From: Bifidobacterium merycicum DSM 6492
GTDB taxonomy: Bacteria > Actinomycetota > Actinomycetes > Actinomycetales > Bifidobacteriaceae
Assembly: GCF_900129045.1 (NCBI RefSeq)
Contig: NZ_FQTX01000007.1
Location: 34,629-98,628 of the forward strand
Direction: 5' to 3'
DNA: 64,000 nt
Position 1 is the stretch's first letter. Every line of letters starts with the position of its first letter. The notes under the pieces are model-generated. The model searched no databases. It had not been told where the DNA came from and saw nothing but the letters and a program-made list of their open reading frames with translations. The translations under genes and the position numbers were made by a program. Positions 43,106 to 52,828 of this stretch are shown here, piece by piece.

Positions 43106-43298
43106 GGTCCTTATCGAAGGTTTCGGCGCAACCGGGGTTGCAGAAGAAGTAGGTCTTCCCCTCGTATTCACGGGTCGCGGCGGCGCCGGCCGGGTTCACC
43201 GTCATGCCGCACACCGGGTCCTTCGCGCCCTCGCCCGCGGCGGTGTGGCCGCCGCAGCAGCTCTCCTTCTTGGCCTTGTGATCGCTGAACAGTCCCAT
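43086..43298 (-). CDS. possible separate YHS-domain protein (internal start)
   Basis: A 70-residue reading of the last part of the copA frame, starting [17 protein letters not shown]. It has a well-spaced AAAGGAA and the same context as other good starts here. It carries CCGGH and DPVCGM metal-binding motifs. It is in frame with copA, so it could be a domain, a second product, or both. Confidence 0.5.
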   Translation of the reverse strand: MGLFSDHKAKKESCCGGHTAAGEGAKDPVCGMTVNPAGAAATREYEGKTYFFCNPGCAETFDKDPAKYAA

Positions 43299-45845
43299 GA
43301 TGGTTCCTTTCCTGATGTTGGTATTTACTTGGTAGTCATGTGGTTTCGCCGGGTCGAACAGGCGTAGTCTGCTGGCGTTGCTTACCACGCACAGCGACGA
43401 GAACGCCATGGCCGCACCGGCGATCATCGGGTTGAGCATCATACCCGTGAACGGGTAAAGGATACCGGCCGCGATGAGGATGCCCACGCTGTTGTAGCCG
43501 AGCGCGAAACCGAGATTCTGGCCGATGTTGCGCAAGGCCGCGTGGGCGAGGTCGATTTCGTGCACCAGGCCCATCAGCGACCCGCTCATCAACGTGACGT
43601 CGGCGGATTGGATGGCCACATCGGTGCCGGTGCCGATGGCGAAGCCCACATCCGCGCGGGCCAGGGCGGGCGCGTCGTTGATGCCGTCGCCGACCATGGC
43701 CACGGTGTACCCGTTCGCCTGCAGTTTGGCAATCTCATCGGCCTTGTTCTCCGGCCGGACTCCGGCGACCACGTGGTCCACGCCCACCTGTTTGGCGACG
43801 GCCTTGGCCGTGGTTTCGTTGTCGCCGGTGAGCATGGTGACGGCGATGCCGTGGGAGCGCAATGCCGCGATGGCCTGCACCGAATCAGGTTTGACGGTGT
43901 CGGCCACCGCGACGATGCCCGCAAGCTCGCCGTCGACCGCGATAAGCATCGGGGTTTTGCCCTGACCGGACAAGCCTTCCATATCGGCGATGATGGCGTC
44001 CAGATCCTCGTCACCGATGGATGGCATACCCACATCCAAGCGGTCGATGAGATCCGTATTACCCACGGCGACGGCATGGCCGTCGACCTCGCAGGTGACA
44101 CCGAGCCCGGCATGGACGCGGAATCGACCACGGTTCAACGCGTCGGCGGAAAGGTCGCGGCGCTTGGCTTCGGCGATCATCGCCGCGGCCAGCGGATGTT
44201 CGGAATCATGTTCGGCCGCGGCGGCGAGCGTCAGCAGGCGATCAGGATCACGCCGCCACGCGCCCAACGGCAGGATGTCGGTGATCGACGGCTTGCCTGC
44301 GGTGATGGTGCCGGTTTTGTCGAGCACAATGGCGTTCACCCGTCCGGATAATTCCAATGCTTCGGCGGACCTGATCAGCACGCCCATCTGTGCCGCCCTG
44401 CCGGTGGATACCATCACCGATAACGGCGTGGCCAAGCCGAGCGCGCATGGGCAGGCGATGAGCAGCACCGACACCGCGGCGACCAGGGCGTGGACGACCC
44501 GCGGTTCCGGGCCGAACGCGAACCACATCGCGCATGACCAGACCGCGATGAGCACCACCAGGGGCACGAATATGGAGCTGATGCGGTCGGCGAGACGCTG
44601 CACCGGCGCTTTGGAGCTTTGCGCGGTTTTCACCATCGCCACGATGCGCGCGAGCACGGTGTCCTTGCCGACTTTCGTGGCACGATAGCGCAGCGATCCG
44701 GCGCCGTTGATCGTGGCACCGGTCACCTCGTCACCCACCGTTTTGGCCACCGGCATGGGTTCGCCGGTGATCATCGATTCATCGACCGAGGACGAGCCCA
44801 CGAGCACCTGGCCGTCCACGGGAAGCCGCTCCCCCGGACGCACCGCGATGATATCGCCCACGACCACGTCATCAATGGGAATGTTCCGTTCCTCGCCGTC
44901 GCGCACCACGCATGCGACGCTCGGCCGCAACCCCATCAGCGAGCGGATGGCTTCGCCCGTGCCTTTACGCGCCCTCGCTTCGAGCAGCTGCCCGACCAGC
45001 ATCAGCGTAATCACCACGCCCACGGCCTCATAGTAGGGTTCGCGCGAATTTCCCGGCAGTATGCCGGGCGCGAAGGTGACGACCAGCGAATACAGGAATG
45101 CGGCGGCGGTGCCCATGGTGACGAGCGCGTTCATTTCGGGGGAACGATGCACGATGGCCGCCCAGCCGCTGCGGAAGATCGGCAGCGCCGCGTAGCCGAC
45201 GACGGGCAGCATGCACAGCAGCTGCCCCCAGGCGGGCATGTGGTACAGCATGAGCATGGACGAGCAGAACACGGGGATCGTGCACACCGCGGCCACGATG
45301 AGCCGGTGGATCAGTGTCCTGATCTCGTGGGCGTCGTCGATGCTTTGGACGGCGGTTTCGTCCGCCTCTTCCCGCGAGGTCTCTTGCATACCGGCCTGTG
45401 CATTGGTCTGCGCACTGGTCTGCACATCAGCCGGAACGGTCTGCGCCTCGGGGGACGCCGTTGTGCCGTGATGCCTGCCGGGCAGCACCCGCAATGTGCC
45501 ATGCAGCATGTTCATGCCGCAGGCGAAACCGTATTCCCCCGGTTCGGCGGGTTGCAATGTGACCGTGGTGGAACGGAACGCCGGCAGGACCTTATCCACG
45601 CCGAAATCGGAAAACACCACGTGGGAGGAGCATTCGCCGTCCTCCTTGCGGTCGAACACCAGTCTGAGCGGTACGCCAGCCTCGGCTTCGATAACCGACG
45701 GACTGTACCCACCCTTCACTTCGATGACGGCTTCCTGCATGCCATCCTCAAGACGAACGCGGTACGCCTTGCGCGGCGCGAAGAAGAACCAGGCGATGCC
45801 AGCCGTGGCCAGCACTGCCAAGGCGATCGCGATCACAGCCTGCAT
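43086..45845 (-). CDS. copA: cupredoxin - P1B copper ATPase - YHS fusion protein
   Basis: A 919-residue frame. Residues 1-120 are a membrane helix and a cupredoxin-like domain (His in [19 protein letters not shown]). The P1B ATPase follows with CPCALGLA in the membrane, the phosphorylated Asp in [10 protein letters not shown] and [16 protein letters not shown]. The last ~50 residues are a YHS metal domain ([10 protein letters not shown]). The product should pump Cu+ out. The YHS part may also be made alone: an ATG at 43298 (MGLFSD) has AAAGGAA 6 nt upstream. GAGAAGGA precedes the main start. The unit is bracketed by long inverted repeats. Confidence 0.88.
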   Translation of the reverse strand: MQAVIAIALAVLATAGIAWFFFAPRKAYRVRLEDGMQEAVIEVKGGYSPSVIEAEAGVPLRLVFDRKEDGECSSHVVFSDFGVDKVLPAFRSTTVTLQPAEPGEYGFACGMNMLHGTLRVLPGRHHGTTASPEAQTVPADVQTSAQTNAQAGMQETSREEADETAVQSIDDAHEIRTLIHRLIVAAVCTIPVFCSSMLMLYHMPAWGQLLCMLPVVGYAALPIFRSGWAAIVHRSPEMNALVTMGTAAAFLYSLVVTFAPGILPGNSREPYYEAVGVVITLMLVGQLLEARARKGTGEAIRSLMGLRPSVACVVRDGEERNIPIDDVVVGDIIAVRPGERLPVDGQVLVGSSSVDESMITGEPMPVAKTVGDEVTGATINGAGSLRYRATKVGKDTVLARIVAMVKTAQSSKAPVQRLADRISSIFVPLVVLIAVWSCAMWFAFGPEPRVVHALVAAVSVLLIACPCALGLATPLSVMVSTGRAAQMGVLIRSAEALELSGRVNAIVLDKTGTITAGKPSITDILPLGAWRRDPDRLLTLAAAAEHDSEHPLAAAMIAEAKRRDLSADALNRGRFRVHAGLGVTCEVDGHAVAVGNTDLIDRLDVGMPSIGDEDLDAIIADMEGLSGQGKTPMLIAVDGELAGIVAVADTVKPDSVQAIAALRSHGIAVTMLTGDNETTAKAVAKQVGVDHVVAGVRPENKADEIAKLQANGYTVAMVGDGINDAPALARADVGFAIGTGTDVAIQSADVTLMSGSLMGLVHEIDLAHAALRNIGQNLGFALGYNSVGILIAAGILYPFTGMMLNPMIAGAAMAFSSLCVVSNASRLRLFDPAKPHDYQVNTNIRKGTIMGLFSDHKAKKESCCGGHTAAGEGAKDPVCGMTVNPAGAAATREYEGKTYFFCNPGCAETFDKDPAKYAA

Positions 45846-45940
45846 ATGCGTTTTCCTTCTCTCGGTTGTCTGAAAACAATCACACCATATATCGGCGCGG
45901 AGCGCGGAAAAATCTCGTATCGCGCCCAGCGGAACCGGCG

Positions 45941-46372
45941 CGGCGAAGTACGCGGCCCAAGTCTCGCGGCGGAGCTGGCGGAGCGTTCATAGGGCGCTCA
46001 GCGGGGCTCCCGGCCAGCTATCTTGCTCTTCTCCCGGCATCCGCTTGGCCCAGCCCGTGGGTTTGACGGAGCTTGCGAGTAGGCATCTCGCCTATGTATG
46101 GCAGATTCCGGAGGCATCAAAACGCTAGGTGGCTTATGTATGGCACTCAAAACGCGATATCCGGAGTATGTGCGTTGGAATTCCAACGTGCATACTCCGG
46201 ATATTCGCATATCGGTGCCATACATAAGCCACCTAGCAACATGTAAACCCCGGAATCTGCCATACATAGGCGAAGTAGCGGGTGGGTGGTGGTTGAACCG
46301 TGCAAGTGATGGTGGACGGTGGGTGAGCGGCGGCTGAACAACGGTCAGGCTGCGGTGGGTGACGGGTGAGCT
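45941..46372 (+). repeat. right inverted repeat of the copA island
   Basis: Matches 42781-43105 in opposite orientation. The core 46089-46272 has the same nested palindrome and the same centre CGTTGGAATTCCAACG at 46173-46188. The inner part 45941-46030 repeats the stretch that includes the end of the YHS reading frame, with about 60 extra nt at 46030-46085. The outer part has about 45 extra nt. The rest of 45846-46569 holds the copA promoter region and no gene. Confidence 0.85.
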
Positions 46373-46510
46373 TCCGCGGACCCCAAGCCGGACGACGGCG
46401 GATAGCAGCTAAACCGTGGACGAGACGGTAAAACCGACGAAACCGACGGAGTACAGCGAAAACGGCACCGTGCGACGCCATGGCACCGTGCGCTTCGCCG
46501 TCTTGGCAAC

Positions 46511-46541
46511 AAAAAGGCCCGCTGCCGTAAGGCAGCGGGCC
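46511..46541 (-). terminator. terminator of glpF
   Basis: An 11-bp perfect stem (46516-46526 with 46531-46541), 4-nt loop, followed on the minus strand by five T. Confidence 0.9.
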
Positions 46542-46569
46542 GGAAATCACACGCGAGCGTAGGTCGCAA

Positions 46570-47298
46570 TCAGATGAACACCTTGAACAGGGCGGCACCT
46601 GCGATCGCGCCCAGAATCGGGGCCACGACCGGAATCCACGCCTCGCCCCAGCGGGAGGAACCCTTGGCCGGAATCGGCAGGATGGCGTGCAACAGTCGCG
46701 GCATGAGATCACGGGCCGGGTTCAGGCCAGGACCGGTCGGACCGCCCATGGAGGTCACGAGACCCCACACGATGAAGCCGACCACAATGGATGCGGCGGC
46801 CGGGTTCGCCTTGCCCCACGGCAGGCACAGGCAGCACAGTGCGCCGACCACGAGCACGAAGGTGCCGAAGAACTCGTTGAGGAAGTAGTTGAAACGGTCG
46901 TTGTGGGCGTCGGTGGTGCAGAAGGTGCCGAGGATGGCGTCAGCGTCCTCGGTCTCCTTGTAGTGCGGGTAGTAGGTGATGTACACGATGAGCTGGCCGA
47001 CGAGTGCGCCGAGCAGCTGGGCGATGATGTACGGGAGCACGAGGTTCCACGCGAACAGGCCGTTGACCGCCTGGGCGATGGTCATGGCAGGGTTGATGTG
47101 TGCACCGGAGACGGCACCGAACATGAGCACGGGGAACATCACGCCGAAGCCGTAACCCATGGCGATGTTCAGCCAGCCGGCGTGGTGGCCCTTGGTGTTC
47201 TTGAGTTCGACATTGGCGACTGCACCGTTGCCGAAGACCATCAGAATGGCGGTACCGACGAATTCGGCTGCCAACTTAACGAAAAGTGAGTATTCCAC
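46570..47298 (-). CDS. glpF: glycerol facilitator (aquaglyceroporin)
   Basis: A 242-residue membrane channel with six helices and two half-helices carrying NPA motifs: HINPAMTIA and GLNPARDLMPR. The Asp after NPAR marks the glycerol-conducting branch rather than a pure water channel. The GTG at 47298 is preferred because AGAGGAAAC sits just upstream; the frame open to 47397 has no support. No glycerol kinase is adjacent. Confidence 0.92.
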   Translation of the reverse strand: MEYSLFVKLAAEFVGTAILMVFGNGAVANVELKNTKGHHAGWLNIAMGYGFGVMFPVLMFGAVSGAHINPAMTIAQAVNGLFAWNLVLPYIIAQLLGALVGQLIVYITYYPHYKETEDADAILGTFCTTDAHNDRFNYFLNEFFGTFVLVVGALCCLCLPWGKANPAAASIVVGFIVWGLVTSMGGPTGPGLNPARDLMPRLLHAILPIPAKGSSRWGEAWIPVVAPILGAIAGAALFKVFI

Positions 47299-47492
47299 TA
47301 CTGTTTCCTCTATTAATTGCTTCTTCTCTACAGGATGTTGCGATTCCGCTATAAGCAGACGACATTCCACCCTACTCCCCACGTTGGAAGTCGTCATACC
47401 CCCGCGAATGCGGGTTTTGCGTCGTGCATCGCGGGTCTGTGAGCGGCGATGTCTCGCTCTGGAGCGACTGAGCGAATAGGTGGCCGGAAAAC

Positions 47493-47522
47493 AAAAAAGC
47501 CTTGGAATAATTCCAAGGCTTT
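47493..47522 (-). terminator. terminator of tRNA-Lys
   Basis: A 12-bp stem AAAGCCTTGGAA/TTCCAAGGCTTT (47496-47507 with 47511-47522), followed on the minus strand by a run of T. Confidence 0.88.
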
Positions 47523-47527
47523 ATCTG

Positions 47528-47601
47528 TGCCCCCTCAGGGATTCGAACCCTGGACACGCTGATTAAGAGTCAGCTGCTCTAACCAACTGAGCTAAAGGGG
47601 C
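47528..47601 (-). tRNA. tRNA-Lys (CTT)
   Basis: A 74-nt cloverleaf on the minus strand: acceptor GCCCCTT, D-arm AGCTCAGTTGGTTAGAGC, anticodon arm CTGACTCTTAATCAG (anticodon CTT) and T-arm CAGGGTTCGAATCCCTG. CCA is not encoded. Confidence 0.97.
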
Positions 47602-47674
47602 GTTGGTCATTTCTTGAACCGAGAGATAAGTTTACTCACAAACGACTATCACGCAAACGCCGGCGTGTCGCGCT

Positions 47675-47702
47675 GTAAAACGTTGGAATTCCAATGTTTT
47701 AC
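47675..47702. repeat. 28-nt palindrome upstream of tRNA-Lys
   Basis: Arms GTAAAACGTTGGAA and TTCCAATGTTTTAC meet at GAATTC with one mismatch. The centre nearly equals the core of the copA inverted repeats. It may be an operator or terminator. The rest of 47602-47907 holds only the hairpin at 47796-47823. Confidence 0.6.
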
Positions 47703-47795
47703 AACTTCTCTAAAAACCTGTGGATCACAACGGATTATGACGCGAATCCGAAGAATCCGCCCTACAGCACGATTCCCAACCACCTACATACGACA

Positions 47796-47823
47796 ATCCC
47801 CCGCACCAATCGATACGGGGGAT
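47796..47823 (-). terminator. hairpin after the remnant gene
   Basis: An 8-bp stem ATCCCCCG/CGGGGGAT with loop CACCAATCGATA, 85 nt past the gene at 47908. Its loop is shared with the terminator at 48625-48656. There is no T run. Confidence 0.5.
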
Positions 47824-47907
47824 GCGAGGATTGCGGCGCACACTCCGCGCAACACATATTTCGCAACATACTTCGCACGGCGCACGCCGATCGCGCCCTG
47901 ACCGGGC

Positions 47908-48606
47908 CTACTCCATCTGCACCGCCATGCAGTCGTTCGGCCCGAACGCGTTGGTCGAACACCACGACCGCGCGTCACTCACCGAGTCGAAGCGCTCGCC
48001 GGAGAGCAGCACATAGTAGTCGGCCTCGTGTCCGTACCGTGTGTAGTAGTCGTAGTCCGCGGCCCACGCCAGCACCGCGTTCGGCCACTTGGCGTGAAGT
48101 TCGAGATACTGCTTGTAGATGTCGCGGTAATGCTGCGTTTTACCATCGACTTCCATGCCGTATTTCCTGCTGAACAGCTGCGTGGTCGGCACGTCGTGCA
48201 GCGGGGAGATCGCCGATTTGTCGTTCGACACCTGCCAGCTCAACGCCAGCTGCGCGTATCGTTCCATGTCGGAGTCCGCGATATTCGCGCCTCCTCTGGC
48301 GCTATCCACGTCCGCGGACGGTTTACCGTTCGGCGAAGACCCCTCCTGCACCACCATGCTGGTCGCACTGGTTTTGATCCGGCTCACGGCACGCCAATAC
48401 TGATTCGTCGTGAATGCCAGTTTGACTGTGGTCACACCGTCTTCGAACTTCATCGGCTTGGTCGTGAAGTCGTATACCGCGGACGCGATCACCTCATTGT
48501 CGGAATCCTTGATGGAGATCTTGACGTTCTTGCCCTTCCACGCGTGGTCGCCGCATACGTCTGCGGAGAAATCAACCGTCGCGATCAACGTGCTTCCAAT
48601 TGCCAA
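47908..48606 (-). pseudogene. probable 5'-truncated gene of unknown function
   Basis: A 232-residue frame whose first possible start is TTG at 48606, with no ribosome binding site. The product begins in the middle of what looks like a beta-rich domain (TLIATVDFSADVCGDHAWKG) and has no signal peptide. Its end (ERFDSVSDARSWCSTNAF) recalls large bifidobacterial extracellular proteins. I read it as the 3' remnant of a longer secreted protein whose start was lost. No function can be named. Confidence 0.5.
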
Positions 48607-48624
48607 GCATGCCTACCAACGGAA

Positions 48625-48658
48625 AATCCCCCTGCACCAATCGATGCAGGGGGATTCC
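48625..48658 (-). terminator. terminator of the rpsF-ssb-rpsR-rplI operon
   Basis: A 12-bp perfect stem AATCCCCCTGCA/TGCAGGGGGATT (48625-48636 with 48645-48656), followed on the minus strand by TTTCC. Confidence 0.8.
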
Positions 48659-48740
48659 TTGTGCTTAAGCTCAGACGTACTTCAGTCTGGAATCATTCAC
48701 CGCGCCGAGCCTTGAAGACTGGCCGCGGTGAGTGGGGGAA

Positions 48741-49187
48741 TCACTCAGCGACGACCTTCACGAAGAAGGAAGCGGTGATCTCCGGGTGGAGGGCGACCTT
48801 CGCCGGGAATTCGCCGGTGGTCTTGATGGACTCGACCTCGATGGCCTTCGGATCGACAACGGCCTTGTCTTCAAGGGCGATGGCGATCTGCTCGGCGGAG
48901 ATGCTGCCGAACAGCTTGCCGGACTCGGACACCTTGGCGGCGATCTCGACGGCGGTGCCTTCGATGGCGGCCTTGGCAGCGACGGCATCCTCACGGGTGG
49001 CGACGGCCTGGGCCAGACGAGCGCGCTTCATAGCGAGAATCTGCTTCTCAGCGCCCTTGTTCCAAGCAAAGGCGAGGCCCTGCGGGATGAGGTAGTTGCG
49101 AGCGAAGCCGGACTTCACTTCGACAACATCACCGGAGTGACCGAGGTTGGCAACGGTCTTGGTAAGAATAACCTTGGTTTCAGCCAT
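48741..49187 (-). CDS. rplI: 50S ribosomal protein bL9
   Basis: A 148-residue ribosomal protein with the N-terminal signature [20 protein letters not shown], a long connecting helix and a C-terminal domain. It is last in rpsF-ssb-rpsR-rplI, with 19 nt separating it from rpsR. Confidence 0.97.
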   Translation of the reverse strand: MAETKVILTKTVANLGHSGDVVEVKSGFARNYLIPQGLAFAWNKGAEKQILAMKRARLAQAVATREDAVAAKAAIEGTAVEIAAKVSESGKLFGSISAEQIAIALEDKAVVDPKAIEVESIKTTGEFPAKVALHPEITASFFVKVVAE

Positions 49188-49206
49188 GATTCATAGCCTC
49201 CCTAAC

Positions 49207-49455
49207 TCAGCGACCAGAGGTGGCGTACGGCAGCAGAGCCATTTCGCGGGCGTTCTTGATGGCCTTCGAAATCTCACGCTGTTCCTGCACGGTGACACCG
49301 GTGATACGACGGGAACGGATCTTGCCTCGATCGGAGATGAACTTACGCAGCAGAGCGACGTCCTTGTAATCGATCTCGGTGACCTTCGCCGCCTTCAGCG
49401 GGTTCGGCTTCTTCTTGAACGGCTTGACCGGCGGTTGCGGCCTCTTACGTGACAT
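49207..49455 (-). CDS. rpsR: 30S ribosomal protein bS18
   Basis: An 82-residue small-subunit protein with [19 protein letters not shown] and [19 protein letters not shown]. It has no zinc-binding cysteines, so it is the zinc-independent type. It sits between ssb and rplI. Confidence 0.97.
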   Translation of the reverse strand: MSRKRPQPPVKPFKKKPNPLKAAKVTEIDYKDVALLRKFISDRGKIRSRRITGVTVQEQREISKAIKNAREMALLPYATSGR

Positions 49456-49500
49456 GATGTTCTCCTTATGAACGATTGAAAATGCAGTATGCCGGATGTG

Positions 49501-50160
49501 TCAGAACTCGGGTTCGTCGTCGCCACCACCGAAATCGGAGGAGCCGCCGAACGTGGAGAAGCTGTTGCCTCCATCGCCGCCGTTGCCCCAGGGATCGGCA
49601 GCCGGCGCCTGATTGGCGGCCGGGTTGGACGGGGCGCTCTGGGCGCCGCCGAAACCACCGTTGCCACCAAAGCCGGAGTTACCTCCGAAACCGGAGTTGC
49701 CTCCGTTGTAGCCGCCCGCGTTGCCGCCGAAACCGCTGGCACCGCCGGAATAACCGGTGTTGCCTGCGTTGCGGCCTGCGAAGCCGCCCTGACCGGATGA
49801 CTGGCGCTGCACCTGGGCGGTGGCGTATCGCAGCGAGGGGCCGATCTCGTCGACCTGCATCTCGAACACAGTACGGTTGGAACCGTCCTGCGCCTGATAG
49901 GAACGCTGCTGCAAACGACCCTGTGCAATCACGCGCATGCCCTTGGACAGGCTCTGCGCGCAGTGGTTGGCAAGGTCACGCCATGCACTGCAGCGCATGA
50001 ACAGCGCCTGACCATCCTCGAACTGGTTGGTCTGGCGGTTCCAAGTGCGCGGAGTCGAAGCAATGGTGAAGCTGCACACGGAAGCGCCGCTTCCGATGGT
50101 ACGCAGCTCGGGATCCGCGGTGAGATTGCCCACCACGGTGATGACGGTTTCACCTGCCAT
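49501..50160 (-). CDS. ssb: single-stranded DNA-binding protein
   Basis: A 219-residue protein. The OB-fold occupies residues 1-110 ([41 protein letters not shown]). A Gly/Asn/Phe-rich linker follows. The tail ends DDEPEF, a variant of the usual DDDIPF partner-binding tip. Its place between rpsF and rpsR is standard. Confidence 0.95.
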   Translation of the reverse strand: MAGETVITVVGNLTADPELRTIGSGASVCSFTIASTPRTWNRQTNQFEDGQALFMRCSAWRDLANHCAQSLSKGMRVIAQGRLQQRSYQAQDGSNRTVFEMQVDEIGPSLRYATAQVQRQSSGQGGFAGRNAGNTGYSGGASGFGGNAGGYNGGNSGFGGNSGFGGNGGFGGAQSAPSNPAANQAPAADPWGNGGDGGNSFSTFGGSSDFGGGDDEPEF

Positions 50161-50212
50161 GACGTGTCCTTCTTCTTAGTTGTACATCCAGCGCGAACGC
50201 TGACGATAAAAC

Positions 50213-50509
50213 TTACTTGGCGTCCTTGCGAAGGATCTTCGTACGGATCACGGATTCGTTAAGGTTGAGCACACGATCCAGCTCGTCGCTCGTTGCAGGC
50301 TCGGCGGAGTAGGTCACCACAACGTAGTTACCCTCGGTCTTACCGGCGATTTCGTAAGCAAGCTTGCGACGCCCCCAGTAATCGGGTTCGTCAACAGAAC
50401 CGCCTTCCTTGGTGACGAGTTCCAGATACTGCTCGGTCAGCTTCTTCAGACCGCGCTCATCCAGCTCAGGATCGGCGATGAACATCAGTTCGTACTTGTG
50501 CGCAGACAT
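50213..50509 (-). CDS. rpsF: 30S ribosomal protein bS6
   Basis: A 98-residue protein with YELMFIADPELDERGLKKL and DYWGRRKLAYEI. It is first in its operon. The ATG at 50509 is supported by GGAGG 7 nt upstream; a GTG lies one codon earlier. Confidence 0.96.
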   Translation of the reverse strand: MSAHKYELMFIADPELDERGLKKLTEQYLELVTKEGGSVDEPDYWGRRKLAYEIAGKTEGNYVVVTYSAEPATSDELDRVLNLNESVIRTKILRKDAK

Positions 50510-50599
50510 CACCCACCTCCTTCGGACTATTCGGCCACGGACGTTCCATGGCAGGAGTGTGTATACGCGTTGCTTGCGGTCGGACGACCTGAAACAAGC

Positions 50600-51362
50600 A
50601 ACTTTTCAATGATACAACCCGTCGGCGACGAATATTTTCGCTGTGGGCGCGCAGCACGTTCGGTGCGGCGAACGCGGCGGAGTCCATCCGCTTGTCAGAA
50701 GCGATGCGGAACGCGGCCATCTCGCCTGGCAGAAAGGTCACCATGCCCATGCCGACATACGGTGGCGACCAGCAACTCGTTGGCGCGATCGCCGAACCCG
50801 GCGACCCCTCGCCCAACGGCAGGCCCTTATGGTCCACACCGTCAAGCGTCACATCGAAGTGTTCGGAGGCGAGCACCACGCCGTCGAGCGTCACACGTTC
50901 CACAGTCCACGTACCCTTCCAAACCTCACGGGTCTCGTTCAGCACGATGAGTTCGAGATGATCGGTGACGGTTTTCACGCCTTGTCAGCTGTGGGTTCGG
51001 CGGTATTCCTCGCTGGCGCGCGGCTGGATAGCGGCAAGTCTCGGCGCGAAGAAGTCGCGCGACGCGTACCATACCGGTTTGCGATGGCCCGGAGTCAGGT
51101 GGAAACGCATGCCGCGAGCCAGCTTGCAGTTGCCGCTGAAGGCTTTCTGATGCACGAGCATCTGCTTGCCGAACGGTTCGAGATTCTCGCCATCACCACA
51201 CGGGTCAGCATGCCTGTGCCCGTCGGCACGGCGCATGACGCGATATCGCTTGTCAACGGGTACCCGAGCCTCATCGATGGCATCGGCACCCGTCGACCCG
51301 TCAACCGGATGATGGTTCGCGCAACTGCCGGCTCTTCCCGCGGCTCCCTTCACCTGCCGCAT
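50600..51362 (-). pseudogene. decayed GH2 beta-mannosidase (C-terminal remnant)
   Basis: Translation on the minus strand shows pieces typical of GH2 beta-mannosidases in the right order: MLVHQKAFSGNCKLARGM (about 51141-51161 onward), GHRKPVWYASRDFFAPRLAAIQPR, then LELIVLNETREVWKGTWTVE and VTFLPGEMAAFRIASDKRMD...VLRAHSENIR. An in-frame TGA at 50985-50987 separates the halves. The ~60 residues normally between KLARGM and RRKPLWY, including the NDCWPV segment, are missing. The N-terminal two thirds are absent. It is a broken relic, not a working enzyme. Nothing else is seen between 51363 and 51415. Confidence 0.75.
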
Positions 51363-51415
51363 GGACTGAGCCGGCCCGTACCGGCGGCACCGGCACCACC
51401 CGCTTGAACATACGA

Positions 51416-51450
51416 AAAGCGCCGCCCGCGCAATACGGGCGGCGCTTTCA
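51416..51450 (-). terminator. terminator of ilvC (second copy)
   Basis: A 13-bp perfect stem (51416-51428 with 51436-51448); on the minus strand it reads into TTTTCG. Confidence 0.85.
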
Positions 51451-51497
51451 CCATCGCCTAGGCTGTCAGGCGAAATCCCCTAAATCCGGGGAATCGC

Positions 51498-52547
51498 TCA
51501 CTGAACCTGGGTACGGGCGATCTTGCCGTTGAAGGTAGCCATATCGGCGTCCTCATCCTTGCCGTTGTTCCAGGAGAACATGGCACGCAGCTTCGGGCCG
51601 ACGGTCTCGATGCGGACGTTGGAGTACTCCTCCTGCAGGGCCTTGAACTTCGGGGCGCCGGCATCCTGATCCTCGATGAACTCCTTGGCGAAGGAGCCGT
51701 CCTGGATGCGCTTCAGGTGGTACTGCATACGCTCACGCACGTGCTCGTCGATGCAGGTGTTGGTGTAATCGCCGTACTGAGCGGTGTCGGAGCAGGACCA
51801 ACGATCCTTGTTCATGCCGCCTTCGTTCATCAGGTCGACGATCATCTTCAGCTCGTGGCACACCTCGAAGTAGGCGATCTCCGGCTGGTAGCCGGCGTCG
51901 GTGAGGACCTCGAAGCCCATTTCGACGAGCTTGTTCACGCCACCCATGAGGACGTTCTGCTCACCGAACAGATCGGTTTCGGTCTCCTCCTTGAAGGTGG
52001 TCTTGATGGCGCCTGCACGCAGAGCGCCCAGAGCCTTGGCGTAAGCCAAGGTCAGAGCCCATGCGTCACCGCGCGGATCCTGCTCGACGGCGACGACGAC
52101 CGGCACGCCACGGCCGTTCACGTACTCACGACGGACGATGTGGCCCGGGCCCTTCGGGGCGACCATGAACACCGGGTGATCCTCGGACGGCTTGATGTAG
52201 CCGTAGTGGATGTTGAAGCCGTGGGCGAAGGCGACGGCGGCGCCCGGCTTGATGTTCGGCTCGATGTCGTTCTTCCAGATGTTGCGCTGGTACTGATCCG
52301 GAGCCAGGATCATGATGACGTCGGCTTCAGCGGCGGCTTCCGGAACGGACTTGACTTCCAGGCCCTGCTCCTTGGCGTGCTCGACGGACTTGGAGGTCGG
52401 ACGCAGGCCGACGACGACGTCGACGCCGGAGTCACGCAGATTCAGCGCATGGGCGTGGCCCTGGGAACCGTAACCGATGATGGCAACCTTCTTGCCTTCG
52501 AGGACCGAGAGATCACCGTCGTTCTCGTACCAGATTTGTGCAGCCAT
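51498..52547 (-). CDS. ilvC: ketol-acid reductoisomerase, copy 2
   Basis: A 349-residue class I enzyme of valine/isoleucine synthesis. The NADPH fold is [20 protein letters not shown], with LRPTSKS as the phosphate-binding loop. The Mg-binding acids are in [15 protein letters not shown] and [10 protein letters not shown]. The start at 52547 (MAAQIWYE) has AAAGGAG nearby; the frame to 52649 is unsupported. It is a close paralogue of the next gene, in the same orientation, with its own promoter region and terminator. The leader 52548-52760 contains a hairpin with arms GAAGGA/TCCTTC. Confidence 0.95.
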   Translation of the reverse strand: MAAQIWYENDGDLSVLEGKKVAIIGYGSQGHAHALNLRDSGVDVVVGLRPTSKSVEHAKEQGLEVKSVPEAAAEADVIMILAPDQYQRNIWKNDIEPNIKPGAAVAFAHGFNIHYGYIKPSEDHPVFMVAPKGPGHIVRREYVNGRGVPVVVAVEQDPRGDAWALTLAYAKALGALRAGAIKTTFKEETETDLFGEQNVLMGGVNKLVEMGFEVLTDAGYQPEIAYFEVCHELKMIVDLMNEGGMNKDRWSCSDTAQYGDYTNTCIDEHVRERMQYHLKRIQDGSFAKEFIEDQDAGAPKFKALQEEYSNVRIETVGPKLRAMFSWNNGKDEDADMATFNGKIARTQVQ

Positions 52548-52756
52548 GGTAATTGGCACTCCTTTTGTATGTAGTGGGGTGAGGCACAATGTGCCGGGGT
52601 ATCTACTGTGTTGCAGATTATTCGTCTTGTGAAGGATTTTGTCCTTCAAAACTGAGCACTATCCTACCGGTATCGCTCCCCCAACCCCGCCGCCGTCCAC
52701 AACGTGAGCCATATCACAGTCTTTACGCCCCCATCCGCGCAAAACACCACGAATAC

Positions 52757-52786
52757 GCAAAAAGCCACCGCATAAGCGGTGGCTTT
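52757..52786 (-). terminator. terminator of ilvC (first copy)
   Basis: An 11-bp perfect stem AAAGCCACCGC/GCGGTGGCTTT with loop ATAA, followed on the minus strand by TTTTT. Confidence 0.9.
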
Positions 52787-52828
52787 CGCAAAACGGACTA
52801 CTGAACGATGTCAGTCAGCCGCGCACAA

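Noticed and set aside
49501..50160. Gly/Asn repeats in ssb as a possible variable repeat
   Set aside because: Such linkers are normal in actinobacterial SSB, and no exact nucleotide repeat suggests recent expansion.
50643..51407. 254-residue open frame on the plus strand
   Set aside because: It lies opposite the decayed beta-mannosidase, which has clear family motifs on the minus strand. The plus frame resembles nothing and has no start signals.
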